This document shows, piece after piece, positions 24,726 to 36,091 of a stretch of DNA of 64,000 nt. Location of the stretch: positions 834,501 through 898,500 of the forward strand of contig BROG01000245.1 of NCBI GenBank assembly GCA_030159075.1, given 5' to 3'. Within the stretch, counting starts at the first letter, position 1, and each line of letters starts with the position of its first letter. A program made the translations under genes and the position numbers. Source of the stretch: Atrina japonica (lineage: Eukaryota > Mollusca > Bivalvia > Pterioida > Pinnidae). The notes under the pieces are model-generated. The model saw only the letters and a list, made by a program, of their open reading frames with translations, did not search any database and was not told where the DNA came from.

Positions 24726-26939
24726 AATTATGATGTATCAGTTTAAGGAGCGCCTAAGATGCCTCAAATGTTCCTTGATTAAAATGATCTATATACATGT
24801 ATAACCCATGTAGAAGAGTATCAGATTACAGACTTTCTAATTATTTATATTGTTTAAATCTTGGTAACGATGTTGATTTCTTCAGGTAATACATATTGTT
24901 CCTGTTCCCGCGAATTCATAGTCCAGTGAATGGTAAGCTATTACAAGCCGTTAAAGGTGCATTAGTTGTGTTTACCAAGATTTTTACCTTTACTACTTGT
25001 ACTTGATGTACAATAACAAATAAGAGCTATACACAGACATAAAAAATCTTATAGTCCTAAATATTTTGTTGGCAATAAGGTCAGGTCCAGTGTGGAACTT
25101 GGGTTTCTCAAGCAATTTCCACAAAATACATAGGAATTTAAGAATTTGTATGTCTGCATATATCTCTTTTTTGATTATTTGATATCAATCAATGTAGTAA
25201 AAGGTGGGGGAAATTGAAAAAAGCTAACGCCCATTAACCAAAATCTTCAGCAAAATCTTAACCAGATAGGCTGGACTGAGGCAGTAAAAATCTACATCTC
25301 GTTTCGTTTCACTTAGAGGGGACTAATAACAGTAATGCTAAATAAATAAAAATTGACCATACACAATAGTCTGTAAAATACTTTTGTAAAAATAATTCAT
25401 TTTCAACACTAAACAGGGAATTTTTTCATCAAATTTGGGAAAAGTACATGCATTTTGCATTGGGAATGTGGCCAAAAATTTGGAAACTACGGGAAAACAT
25501 AAGATTAGATCATTCAAAAGGTCCCAGGCTCAATTTTGGGTTTTGGACAATTTAAACTTCAACAAAGGTAGTGACTGATCCTTAAAAACCACCATAACAA
25601 GTTAACTTATCAAAGGGAACCCCCGAAGAACAATGGACCCTTCTGTAATTCAATAACTTAGACCAGTCCAAATGTGTCTCTAGGTGTGAATGAGTTAAAA
25701 CGAACCGTTTCTTTTTAGATAAAACTTAAAACCTGGCTCCCATCTCATAGCAGTAATGGCATAATAACTTATCAACTCCTAAAAATCAATGGACTCTTCT
25801 GTAAAATCAATATCTTAGATTAGTCCAAATGTGTGTTAAAGGGTGATTGAGTTAGTTTCCTTGCTGCATTGGCATAAGTCCATAATGCAGGTCAAAATTT
25901 GTGGTACTTAACCTTAAGCTGGTGATATATCATTAAAAAGAAAAAATAATTTGGAGGACGCAACCCGCCCCTCCCCCCTCTATATTTTATATGTGAGTAT
26001 GTATATAGTGTTAGTTGGTCTCTTAAGTTGTATACCTATCAAATCATTAGTTTCTGCAGCTCGCATACTTAACACTGACACCCCTAACCTGATAATGTTT
26101 ACTTATTTAGTTTCTATGGTTACCAAGTAATTAACTAAAACAATGTATTTTCTTTCAAAATGTAAATTCATGAACACTTATCCAAGTATTACAGAGTCAA
26201 CTCCCCTTTTTAATCTGCTGATTATTCTCAGTCATCCTCCTATCCTATTTAAAGTTACATACATAATGACTTAATGACAAAATATCCATCAAAGTGATTT
26301 ATCTTGAATTTTATGAAATATATGTATATGAAAAAGATAAATTGAAAAATGAAAATGACCTGTTGCATACAGATCTCAGAAAAATATAATTTTAACTTTA
26401 TACTGCTGACCAAGTTATAAATCAAAACAAGGTCAACTATGAGGTTGACATTGTAAAGTAAAAGTGTAAGTAAAACGTTCAGAATAAACTAAAACAAAAA
26501 TAAAACTAATAATATATTTCCATTGTTTGTACACAAGTTTAAATTACAATAAAATACATTTTAAATAGAACTAACTAAATGAAACAGAGAGAGTCAAAGA
26601 ACTATAACATACGGTTATTATTTGAAAATTTGAATCTAATATGCAAGACAGAGTATTAAGTATATCAGAGTTGTCTCCAATTATGGATATGACCAACAAT
26701 ACTTGTTATTCTAATGTCACTGACAGTAAGTTATTTTCAGGGATCTACATTTTTCTAGTTTTCACGTTGAATCTGATATATTTTATTTCCAAGAGTGGAC
26801 GCAAGGATGTGGTAAGAGGATAGAAAAATGTCTATAAATCTTGCATATAATATTGTGCCATAAATAAGTCCCCAAGATATATTTCTCCATTATATTTTAC
26901 ATAATTTCAGCAAAACGTTCAGCACATTTTTATTTTATG
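24726..26939. other. Non-coding spacer
   Basis: AT-rich. A 60-codon frame at 26,641-26,823 has one hydrophobic stretch but no recognisable domain or splice signals that would support an exon. Confidence 0.5.
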
Positions 26940-27135
26940 TTTGTTTGTTTGTTTATTGTTGTTTATTGTCCTACTCAAGAATCTTTCAGTCATATGGAGA
27001 CGTCACCTAATCCCGGTGAAGGGCTTAAAATTTTTGCCTATGCTCAGCACTTACGGCCATTTAGAAGTCAGAGTTCTTTAATGTGCCGACACCTACTGTG
27101 ACACGTGATCTCGGTTTTTACTGTCTCATCTGAAA
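26940..27135 (-). repeat. SINE-like element, 3' part only
   Basis: TCATATGGAGACGTCACC, CAGCACTTACGGCCATT..GAAGT and TGCCGAC..CTACTGTGAC are shared with 55,500-55,760, where the same sequence is joined to a tRNA-like head on the minus strand. The head is missing here, as expected for a 5'-truncated copy. Confidence 0.65.
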
Positions 27136-27262
27136 CATTCTTTTTGATAATCTTATATATGTATACATTTTGAATAAGTATTGGTTGGAAAATAAAGATT
27201 TAAACTTGAATTTCATGTCATTTGCCATAGTTACAAAAATGTATATGAAGAAATTCAGTGTG

Positions 27263-27905
27263 GACCGTTTGAGTCCCCGAGGGTATACATAAACCTAGTA
27301 CCTGGTATTTCGGTACCAGTTGTTCATCTTATACTAAAGGAATATTTGGCACTGTTGACACCATTTAAATTCGAAAATTTTCTAAAGTTAAGATAGTCAT
27401 TTTTTTACAGTGGTTACTCTTAGACGGATTTTAGCTATACTTTTAGATATATTACAGTTGTATGACACCACTTTATCTTTAGAAAAAACATATTTTTCAA
27501 ATTGGAGCTTGATGAAGTCTAATTGGCAGAAACGGTATCGTCTTGAGCATTATAACTTTGGTATTATGTCTATAATATTTATAACCACTAGGTCGTTGCC
27601 ACTGCTGGTGGACCGTTTGAGTCCCCGAGGGTATACATAAACCTAGTACCTGGTATTTCGGTACCAGTTGTTCATCTTATACTATTTAAATTCGAAAATT
27701 GTCTAAAGCTAAGATAGTCATTTTTTTACAGTTGTTACTCTTAATTTCGGCTATACTTTTAGATATATTATTTGACCTTGTATGACACCACTTTATCTTT
27801 AGAAAAAACATATTTTTCAAATTGGAGCTCAACTGATGAAGTCTAATTGACAGAAACGGTATCGTCTTGAGCATTATAACTTTGGTATTATGTCTATAAT
27901 ATTTT
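27263..27905 (+). repeat. Dispersed repeat family D, tandem dimer (about 345-bp monomers)
   Basis: Two copies start with GGACCGTTTGAGTCCCCGAG at about 27,263 and 27,608 and end with CTTGAGCATTATAACTTTGG (27,543 and 27,868). Other copies are at 47,620-47,905 (plus) and 63,080-63,482 (minus). A dimeric structure with no coding capacity suggests a non-autonomous mobile element or satellite-like transposon, possibly of Helitron type. Confidence 0.7.
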
Positions 27906-28435
27906 TAAAGATCGAAAACTGGCTTAATAATGCAGTAAAAAATTAAATGAAAAATAAAAAGTGAAACTATTATAAACAAAAGCATTTATTGGTGAGAATT
28001 TCATGAAAATCCAACATTAAGCAAAATTAATAAATTCATGAGAAATTAAGAGTGGAGAGGGAGTGGTGGCATTGTGGGGGGACTTTGAAAGCTAAAAAAT
28101 GTTCAGTCATTTATGGTACCCATTTGGGACTAGTAAATCTGTCATGAGACTAGAAAAAAATTGCTTCCAACTAGTTCAATTGACAAATGAGACAGAAAAG
28201 CTAAGTTCAACCCCTGTGGAATTTGCCTTTTTTAGATGCTAGCATTATGTGCCCCGTTTTGGATACCATAAGGAAGAAAATTTATTTTTAAATAATATAA
28301 AACAAACTAAATAATAGTATATTGAAAAAACTTTCTAATTATGTATTCAACTTACCATTTATGCATTGATTAATTAAAATCCATCAAGAATAACTTTGAA
28401 AACTTGTCTTTGAATTTGGCGACCACCCAGTATTC
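27906..28435. other. Non-coding spacer
   Basis: AT-rich; nothing supported. Confidence 0.5.
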
Positions 28436-28590
28436 CGAGGGTCTAATAGTGCATGGGCCAAATAGACTGAAGCCCTGATAGTTCGAAGTTTTGATAGTTC
28501 GAAGATCCAACAGTCTGAAGGTCCATTAGACTGAAAATCCAAATGAGAAAGGCCCGATAGTTTGATGGCCATATAATCTGAAGTACTGAT
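28436..28590. repeat. Short tandem motif, about 20 bp, directly left of Polinton B
   Basis: Degenerate units of GATAGTTCGAAG, AGTCTGAAGGTCC and AGACTGAAAATCC type occur about seven times. Confidence 0.6.
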
Positions 28591-28664
28591 ATAGTTCCCC
28601 AAAACAGAGGCTGCATATCCAAGATTTGTAAAGTCACTATGCATGTCTACCACTAGGGGTGAGT

Positions 28665-29382
28665 AGTTATAGGCAGCTCCATGGCGTGCCATTTGAATTT
28701 AACCGCCACTGATGACGTCATCAGAATGCTGGCTTCTGATCGGTCAATTCAAATGGCACGCCATGGAGCCGCCTGTGACGTCATAACCGGAAGTGCGTCA
28801 TACCGGAAGTGAGGTCATACCGGAAGTGTGTAATACCGGAAGTGAGGTCATGTTGTCATGGCAATAAGGCGAAAGAGCCAATCGTTGAGTTTGTAGGCGT
28901 GTCTATGAGCGGTAGTGGAAGGTTTTGGGGGCGGCCATCTTGGTTAAGGAGCCAATGAGAGCCTTCGTTACAAGAGGTTGGGGTCACAAGAAGTCACGAG
29001 AGGTCACGTGAGTTCCCGAGAAGTCAACAGTAAGAGAGAGAAGTTGGGTTTTTCCAGTTTTGAGCTGAGAGTGAATCTATTTTTAGAACCGAAACTTTGG
29101 GTTTTTCCAGTTTTTAGCTGAGAGTGAATCTATTTTTAGAACCGAAACTTTGGGTTTTTCCAGGTTTGTGAAACCAGTAGTTGGTGGCGCCACTGTCGGT
29201 GAAACTAGTAGTCGGTGGCGTCACCGTCGTTGAGAGTTGTGTATCATCAAGTGCACATGCGCGAGAAGTGGTAGGCCGAGCTCGTCACTGTGAGTTAGTC
29301 GGCGAGAGTCCTGTTTCAAGTGCGCAAGCGCGAGAAGCGGTAGGCCGAGCTCGACTCAAGCTTGTACTAAAGACTTGTGGAG
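28665..29382 (+). repeat. Polinton B left TIR
   Basis: Inverse of 41,560-42,169. Order: terminal hairpin, three or four CATACCGGAAGTGAGGTC-type units, AGCCAATCGTTGAG, GGGGGCGGCCATCTTGG, then tandem 54-bp units with GTGAATCTATTTTTAGAACC (29,046-29,165). GC-rich blocks containing GCGCGAGAAGCGGTAGGCCG and CTCAAGCTTGTACTAAAGAC follow. Confidence 0.9.
28672..28773. repeat. Terminal hairpin of left TIR
   Basis: Arms of about 28 bp (28,672-28,699 GGCAGCTCCATGGCGTGCCA... and 28,745-28,773) enclose a loop with the palindrome TGATGACGTCATCA (28,710-28,723). That palindrome contains a CRE/ATF-type TGACGTCA core. The same fold with different stem bases exists at the other two visible element ends. Confidence 0.8.
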
Positions 29383-29559
29383 TAAAATGTATAGTGAAGG
29401 GTCTTTAAGGTATAGAGTGAATGAACATTGATTAGATGATGGGGGTATTTCCCTGATACCATAATTAAGTGATAAGTAATGAAGTTACCTATTTTTTTTT
29501 TTCTGAGATATTGTTTGTACATGTTTCATACGATAAACACTAAACCTATGGTAATAAAA

Positions 29560-29860
29560 ATTCAAACACTCACCCTATGCTGGTAGTGGTTTTCTGACGA
29601 TGTTGACTCTTCGAGCTTCGGATCGCAAATGAGCTCTCAGAGGTCTAACTGAACCTATACTCTAGTCATGTGACTTTTTTTGAGATAATTATATTTTTAG
29701 TGCATGGAAAATAATCTTGTCCTATCTAATAAAAAATGAAACACTCACCCTATGCTAAAAGTAGTGGATTTTTCTTATGATGTTAACACCTTGAGCTTCG
29801 GATCTCAAATGAGTTTTCACAGGTTGAACTGAACCTCTCTCTAGTCACATGACTTACTAT
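29560..29860. repeat. Polinton B left subterminal repeat, two units
   Basis: Two units of about 180 bp with AACACTCACCCTATGCT, a CTTCGAGCTTCGGATCGCAA-type block and CTAGTCA(C/T)(A/G)TGACTT. One inverted counterpart is at about 40,780-40,880. Confidence 0.8.
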
Positions 29861-30029
29861 ATTAAGGCTTTTATCTAATGAAGTGAATACATCATAACAA
29901 AAACACAAAAAACACAAATATAATTTAATATTGAATATACGCGACTAAATAGTGTGTAGTCACTACAAATTAACACAAACACAAACCCTGCATACCTTTA
30001 GTGAAGGTTTCTTTCCGAATAAGTTGAGT

Positions 30030-30045
30030 GGCCCTTAAAAGGGCC
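30030..30045 (-). terminator. Histone-type 3' stem-loop 1
   Basis: On the minus strand this reads GGCCCTTTTAAGGGCC, a 6-bp stem with 4-nt loop. It lies 36 nt past the stop of the gene at 30,082-30,387. A purine-rich GGAAAGAAACC (minus, 30,008-30,018) follows, like a U7 snRNA-binding histone downstream element. The loop differs at one base from the usual TTTC. Confidence 0.75.
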
Positions 30046-30081
30046 GTTGATTGCTCCGAAAAGCTGAATAAGAGAGAGACT

Positions 30082-30387
30082 CTAATATCTGTCGAGTAGA
30101 CGTCGCCAACGACGAACTTCTCTTTCTTTTTCTATCATCAGTCGATTTATCTCGGCCTTATGTTGTCGAAGATTGGCTAATGCTTCCTGAGCTAGTACGT
30201 ATTGTACAGGTACTGGAAGTGAAGGGTCAGGTCTAGGTGGTTCCTGGTGTTGTGTAGTCGGTGTCACAGGGGTCCTACCAGAATTGATTGGGCTGCGTGG
30301 CCTTACTACAATACGTGTCCTCTGTGTCAGAATGATTCGTATGTTTCTCTCTTCAGGTTGCATCTCCATGCCGGATGAGTTATCCAT
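30082..30387 (-). CDS. Small basic protein with C-terminal coiled coil (unknown)
   Basis: 101 codons, uninterrupted. The N-terminal half is acidic and then Arg/Pro-rich (RIVVRPRSPINSGRTP, PRPDPSLPVPV). The C-terminal third (about residues 65-101) is an amphipathic helix rich in Glu/Lys/Arg (NLRQHKAEINRLMIEKEREV) ending RRWRRLLDRY. No known family is recognised. A TATA-like TATAA lies on the minus strand at about 30,425-30,430, about 40 bp upstream of the start. A histone-type stem-loop lies just past the stop. It diverges from the polymerase gene across a 30-bp repeat array. The basic C terminus could bind nucleic acid, but that is inference. Confidence 0.6.
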   Translation of the reverse strand: MDNSSGMEMQPEERNIRIILTQRTRIVVRPRSPINSGRTPVTPTTQHQEPPRPDPSLPVPVQYVLAQEALANLRQHKAEINRLMIEKEREVRRWRRLLDRY

Positions 30388-30424
30388 GATGATGAACTAA
30401 TACCGAGACTCGGGCAGTATTAGC

Positions 30425-30431
30425 TTATATG
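30425..30431 (-). promoter_or_regulatory. TATA box of the small gene at 30,082-30,387
   Basis: CATATAAG on the minus strand at core-promoter distance from the ATG at 30,387. Confidence 0.5.
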
Positions 30432-30469
30432 GAGTGAATGACGTCACGTATTGATTTTTTCTCCCGTCT

Positions 30470-30690
30470 GAACATCTGGCCACCCGTTGTTGACACTTGA
30501 CATCTGAACACCTGTTTTTGACACTTTTGACACTTGGCATCTGAACACCTGTTTTTGACATTTTTAACACTTGGCATCTGAACACCTGTTTTTGACACTT
30601 GGCATCTGGCCACCTGTTTTTGACATATGGCCACCTGTTGTTGTAGCCTGTCTAGACATCTACGTCTAGACATTTGGCCACCTGTTTTTT
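30470..30690. repeat. About 29-30 bp tandem repeat between divergent Polinton B genes
   Basis: About seven units of CACCTGTTTTTGACACTTGG with CATCTGAA or CATCTGGC. They sit between the minus-strand small gene and the plus-strand polymerase gene. Position and regularity make a shared enhancer or replication element possible, but no function is shown. Confidence 0.85.
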
Positions 30691-30928
30691 AAGACAGATA
30701 CTGTCACTAGTTTTTAATATTTCTAATTCTATATGAAAATAAAACGAAATACAATACATTCTAGTTTTATGGACCTATAAAACATAAAAGACTAGAATAT
30801 AAAAGACTATATAAATGTGATGATACTTTGTTTGAGTATCTATACAGTTCTTTTCTTTTTTATTATAAATATATGTCTACAGTTACCGTACTTCATTTTA
30901 GATTTGACAACGGAAGCATACACACGGA

Positions 30929-33900
30929 ATGGCTAATTTACCGAACTTTGATTTATTGTTAAATGAAAGACAAGAACAGGCGAGAAGTCAAAGACAGGCT
31001 CACCAGAGAGATCAACGGGGTGATGGATTTAATGCAAACAGACAACTCACCGATTATAGTGATTACTATGAAGTAGACACCCTGAGTGAGCGTAAATCAC
31101 GTAAGTTTAAAACGGCTTCGAATGTGTACCAAGTCAAATTTAAACATTTTTCTAAAGATGCCATACACTTGGTATCAGAGGTAATAGATCATATGTTGAC
31201 TTCTATTAAGAACAAACTACAGTGTGAAGATCGGGATAAGATGAGAGTCAATATACATCATCCATCTTTAAAAAGTGTGGGTAGAATTTACGGATGCTAA
31301 AGACCTGAATGCTGATCTACTCATGGAGAAAATTGAGAAAGTGCAACAGAGTAATGAAAATTTTAAAATCGAAGATGGGTCTACCACCCTGTCAGTAATC
31401 CATGTCATACAACCTGTAGGTAGTGGGGGTGGAAAACGAAAATATCATCTCAGTGTTGATAAAAAAGTCATGCTGAACAAGAAGAGAAGTTTGATTCAGA
31501 TCAAGAATACAGACAAAACCTGTTTAGCTCGTGCTATTGTAGTTGGTCGTTTTCATTGTCAGAAACCTGGACATGGAGATGGAGACAAGTACAAAAACTG
31601 GCAACGCTATTGGAAAACTTTGATTTATGGTGATGCAAATAGATATACCCTTCAACGACGAGAAGCTCATGTCTTAATGCAACAAGCTGTATGTGATCCC
31701 CAGCAAGAGAGTGGACCTGAAGAATGGCAACGTTTTCAGACTGTGTTGTTACCCCACTACCGTTTGAAAATCTACGAGTTGAATACCAACGCAAAACGAT
31801 TGACATTAAATGTACTGTATAGTGGTGCAGGATCCGGGGCCCCCATTCACGTCTTATACGATGATCACCATTACGATTGTATCGTATCTATGCCTGGACT
31901 CTTGGAATGTAATTACTATTGTGACCGTTGTGATGTGGGTTATAATCATGTAGAAGATCACCGATGCCCTCAGCGTTGCTTTCGTTGTTTTGCAGCGTCG
32001 CCCTGTGTTCCCGACAACACAATAAAACCAATAGAATGTACACATTGTCATGGGACATTCATATCGACTCAGTGTTACGAGAATCATTTGAAACCTTATA
32101 GTAGTAATACGACCACTACTCCATGTCAGCTAATGACTCGATGTCCCACTTGTCAAGTATGGATGAGTAAGAAACAATTCACACAACACTGCTGTCAAGA
32201 AAAGAAGAAAAAATGTCGCCATTGTAAACAGATCGTGGATCTAGATCATCGCTGTTTTATACAACGGATCCCTTCTCAGGATGAATCATCTTCACCCCCT
32301 TATTACATTTTCTATGATTTTGAGTGTACCCAGGATACCGGAGAGAACACAAACCTAATCTATGTATTGCTCATCGAGTATGTCCCCAGTGTACATCCGA
32401 TGATTGGTGTGAGCAATGTAAAACCATGGAGGATCATCGTATTATATTCCGAGGTCCCCACGACACTCACTGATTTTTTGACTTGGTTATTTGAAACGAC
32501 CGTGTATGATGACATACATCAAAGGGAGAAACTTTTACATGATGGAGCTATAGCTATTGCTCATAACTTTAAAGGGTACGATGGACAGTTTATTTTACAT
32601 CATCTGGTACATCATGCCTGTGAAAAACCTGATGTGATCATGAACGGTTCTAAGATTATGTCTATGACGGCAGGAAACATCAGGTTTAAAGACTCGTGTA
32701 ATTTCTTGTCATTTCCTTTAGCTTCGTTACCTAAAGCTTTTGGATTGACTGAACTGAAGAAAGGCTACTTTCCACATTTGTTCAATACAGAAGCTAATGC
32801 TGATTACATAGGAGTATATCCCCCAGCTAAGTATTACAACCCAGAAGGTATGAAACCTGATGTCCGTCGTGATTTTGAAGCGTGGTATCAAGACCAAATT
32901 CAAAAGGGTGAGATTTTTCATTTGCAATGCGAATTAGAAGAATACTGTGAATCGGACGTGACTATTTTGCGACAAGCTTGTTTGCATTTTCAAAGCATGT
33001 GTTTGAAACTAACCGATGTGGACCCCCTTTGCTGAATCGATTACGTTTGCCAGTACGGGAAATATAGCCTATCGTCGCAATCATATGCAAAAAGATACGA
33101 TTGGTATCATACCTCCGCGGGGATATCCTTCACCACGACAGTATTCCACCCTAGCATTACGCTGGTTGAGCTGGAAAGAACATGAAACTGGTCAAACGAT
33201 TAGACATGCTCGTCAGGGAGGGGAAGTCCAAGTAGGATCTTATCGTGTGGATGGTTATCATGAAGACTCTTGCACCATTTACGAGTTTCATGGCTGTTTT
33301 TGGCACGGATGCCCCTTGTGTTTTCCTAAGTTAAAGCAAGAGCAACACCCGTTTCATCCTTCTTTGACGTATGAAGAAGTGTATCAAAAGACCTTAGAGA
33401 GAGATCAGTATTTACGTCAACACTATCAAGTAGAAACGCTGTGGGAACATGACTATCGTCAAAGGTACAAGACGGATCCAGAGTTTCAACATTTCATTGA
33501 TAAATCGTATGAGGAGTTTCCCGACCCGTTAGTTCCTAAAGATGCTTTATTTGGAGGTCGAACGAATGCTACTCGTTTGCTTTGCGAAGAAGGAGACATT
33601 CGTTACGTGGATGTATGTTCTTTGTACCCGTTTGTCTTGAAACATGGGACTTTTCCCATTGGACACCCAGACGTGATTACTCATGATTTCAAAAGTCTAG
33701 ATCAATATTTTGGACTGGTACAGTGTCGAGTCATTCCTCCTCGTCATCTGTTTCACCCCGTGTTACCTTATCGGTTTGCAGGAGGAAAGCTACTTTTTCC
33801 TTTATGCCGTACTTGTGCTCAACAAGGAATCGAACAGGAGTTGGGTATGAGTTATCGATGTTCTCATACGAATCAAGAACGACGTTTGTTAGGTACATGG

Positions 33901-34888
33901 ACGACGTGTGAATTGAATAAAGCTATAGAAAAAGGTTATGTGATCGATCGTATCTTTGAAGTATGGCATTTCCCTGATCAGTCCAATACTTTATTTCGTA
34001 GCTATATTGATCAGTTTCTCCAGATTAAGCAACAAGCTAGTTGTTTTCCTGCTTCCTGTCAAAACAGAAGAAGATCGTCGTCAGTACCTCAAAGAGATTG
34101 AAACGAGAGAACAACTGATCATACGAGAAGACGATGTAGAGAAGAATCCTATCTTACGGACCATTGCTAAACTGTTTCTGAACTGTTTGTGGGGTAAATT
34201 TGCTCAACGGACTAATTTACCTCAGACACAGTATGTGGAGAGTTACGAAGCATTACAACAGTTACTTCAAGATGATACTCGTGAGATATTACATTTAGAA
34301 CTGATTCCAAATGACGAAGGCCATGATGAGCTTGACATGATGCTGGTGAATTCAAAACAGAAGGATGACTTTGATGAACCCAATGGTTTTAGCAATGTAG
34401 TGCTAGCAGCCTTTACGACGTCTTTAGCACGGTTACATCTCTATGCCACCCTAGAACGTTTGGGAGAGAACGTGTGTTTATATTTTGATACAGACAGTAT
34501 CATTTATCAACACGATCCACAGCAGTGGAATCCTACTATCATAAACAGTTTAGGAGGATGGACAGACGAATTAGATGGCGATTCTATCTTATCCTTTGTC
34601 TCGGGAGGTCCTAAAAAATTATGCGTACAAGACTCGTCAGGACAAAACGGTGTGTAAAGTCAAAGGAATCACTTTTGATAGTCGTACCACTTCTACAGTC
34701 AACGTAGATACATTGAAACAGTTGTTACGTGGTCAACAAAAGAAAGTACTGGTATCGTACCCTCATAAGAACATGCGAACGAAACAACATAAAGTCAAAA
34801 CACAGGCGATGACTAAAGAAGTGTGCGTGTCGTGTATGATAAGAGACATCGCATTGAAAACTTTTGTACTTTACCTTATGGTTATTGA
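30929..34888 (+). pseudogene. PolB: Protein-primed family B DNA polymerase of Polinton B, frame-broken
   Basis: The reading runs from ATG 30,929 through at least five frame changes (about 31,275, 33,015, 34,050, 34,600 and 34,830) to a TGA at 34,886-34,888, about 1,300 codons. An N-terminal domain and Cys/His-rich zinc-finger-like region (31,900-32,270; CDRC, CFRCF, CTHC, CPTC, CRHC) come first. The proofreading exonuclease follows with FYDFEC (32,310-32,327), HNFKGYDGQF (32,562-32,591) and YCESDVTIL (32,943-32,969). The polymerase has DVCSLYP motif A (33,610-33,630), LNCLWGKFAQR motif B (34,178-34,210) and YFDTDSI motif C (34,481-34,501). All catalytic acidic residues are present. Most breaks sit in or beside homopolymer runs. 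It is the largest Polinton gene and would copy the element from a terminal protein primer. Confidence 0.9.
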
Positions 34889-34904
34889 ATAAAGTTTGAA
34901 TAAA
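34888..34904 (+). terminator. Poly(A) signals of the polymerase gene
   Basis: Two AATAAA hexamers (34,888-34,893 and 34,899-34,904). The first overlaps the final base of the stop codon. No histone-type stem-loop is present here. Confidence 0.65.
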
Positions 34905-34956
34905 GTTTTTTGAGTAATAAAATTTATGAGTTTGACTTTGGTGTTGGTGTTGTTGA

Positions 34957-34964
34957 TATAAAAC
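34957..34964 (+). promoter_or_regulatory. TATA box of the minor capsid gene
   Basis: TATAAAAC lies 65 bp upstream of ATG 35,022. Confidence 0.6.
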
Positions 34965-35021
34965 AGAAGACAGTGAAGGGTAGGGGTTCATTGATACAGT
35001 TGGATCTCAAGTACACGCATC

Positions 35022-36059
35022 ATGGCGACTCTCGATTCTAAAGATCATGGTAGTTTTTTACATGACTTTACCTATCGATGCTAGTTTAAAAAGTCTTTCC
35101 CGATAATACCTTAACAGAATTCAAAACTCATTTACCTCAAGCTTTAAGTATGATGGATAGTGAGTGGGAAGTAGCGTTGAGTGAATTGATCTTTCCCAAC
35201 TTGATAGAATCGATAACATCCGATGAGAATTACATAGATGTCCTGGTTCCCCTTCACGTTCCTTTGGAATCCGTCGTGACACCTAAAAATCTTCAGGACC
35301 CCTCTACGTATCCCAAGAAAAAGGAAATGAAATATCGTCAACATGAACGTTTTACTGTAGAATTGATTAAGAAACACGTCTCGTTAGATGATCCCCAATT
35401 TGATCATGTCATCTCTAAAACTGATACGAAATCGGGGATCGCTTTTTGTAGGAAGTATTTGGAGACTTTAAATTTCGTTCGGGGCTTTATGCGTCTCCTG
35501 CTGCTTTAATAGAAGAGATGAAAGTTGGTTTTTCTAGAGCCTTTCAATATGTCATTGATGGGATAGAAGATCTCTCTCATAAAAAATACTATTAAATTCA
35601 GATATGACGAAGCTTTAGATCGATTCATCATTGAGTTTAAAGGCCGATCCATCTATTCCGTTCCCTTTTTAATACGTTTTCCAAGTCTACTGGGTTATAA
35701 GCTAGGCTTTGAAGCCGTTGACATGAATGCGGAGATGACGAAATGGATCGATGTCACACACATGCCACGGTATCCACCCGATTTAAATATTGGTATGAGT
35801 GGTATCTATGTCTACAGTAAACATTGCCGAAAGTCAAATTGTAGGTTCACAATCGTTACCGTTATTACGTGTGGTCCCTTTTCAAACGGGTCAATCGCTC
35901 AATCATCAACATTGGGAACCTTTTCATTACAATTATGTGGGTTTAAATAAAAAGTATTTTTATACCATTGAAATACAATTGAGAGATGACATGGGACGTA
36001 AAATTCATTTTCTAGGAGGAAAAGTGATTGCCAAACTTCATTTTCGTCGTGTCATTTAA
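35022..36059 (+). pseudogene. mCP: Penton-like minor capsid protein (single jelly-roll) of Polinton B, frame-broken
   Basis: The opening MATLDSKDHGS is followed by FPDNTLTEFKTHLPQAL and SEWEVALSELIFPN (35,096-35,190), the hallmark N-terminus of Polinton/adintovirus minor capsid proteins. An FRSGLY-type segment (about 35,478), MPRYPPDLNIGMSGIYVY (35,762-35,815), LLRVVPFQTG (35,860-35,890) and YTIEIQLRDDMGRKIHFLGG (35,960-36,020) follow, ending LHFRRVI. Total is about 345 codons, the usual size. Breaks lie near 35,080, 35,480, 35,590 and 35,815, some of them stops. The intact family forms pentamers at capsid vertices. Its presence without a major capsid gene in the same element is notable. Confidence 0.85.
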
Positions 36060-36091
36060 AATGAAGTGCAACACAGGACTTGGGTCAGTTG

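Noticed and set aside
29181..29408. 75-codon frame in the left TIR
   Set aside because: It lies in GC-rich TIR repeats and its counterpart in the right TIR is not conserved as a protein.
30397..30673. Basic Cys/Gln-rich frames on the minus strand
   Set aside because: They read the 29-30 bp intergenic array (CQKQV, SDAKCQK repeats) and have no independent support.
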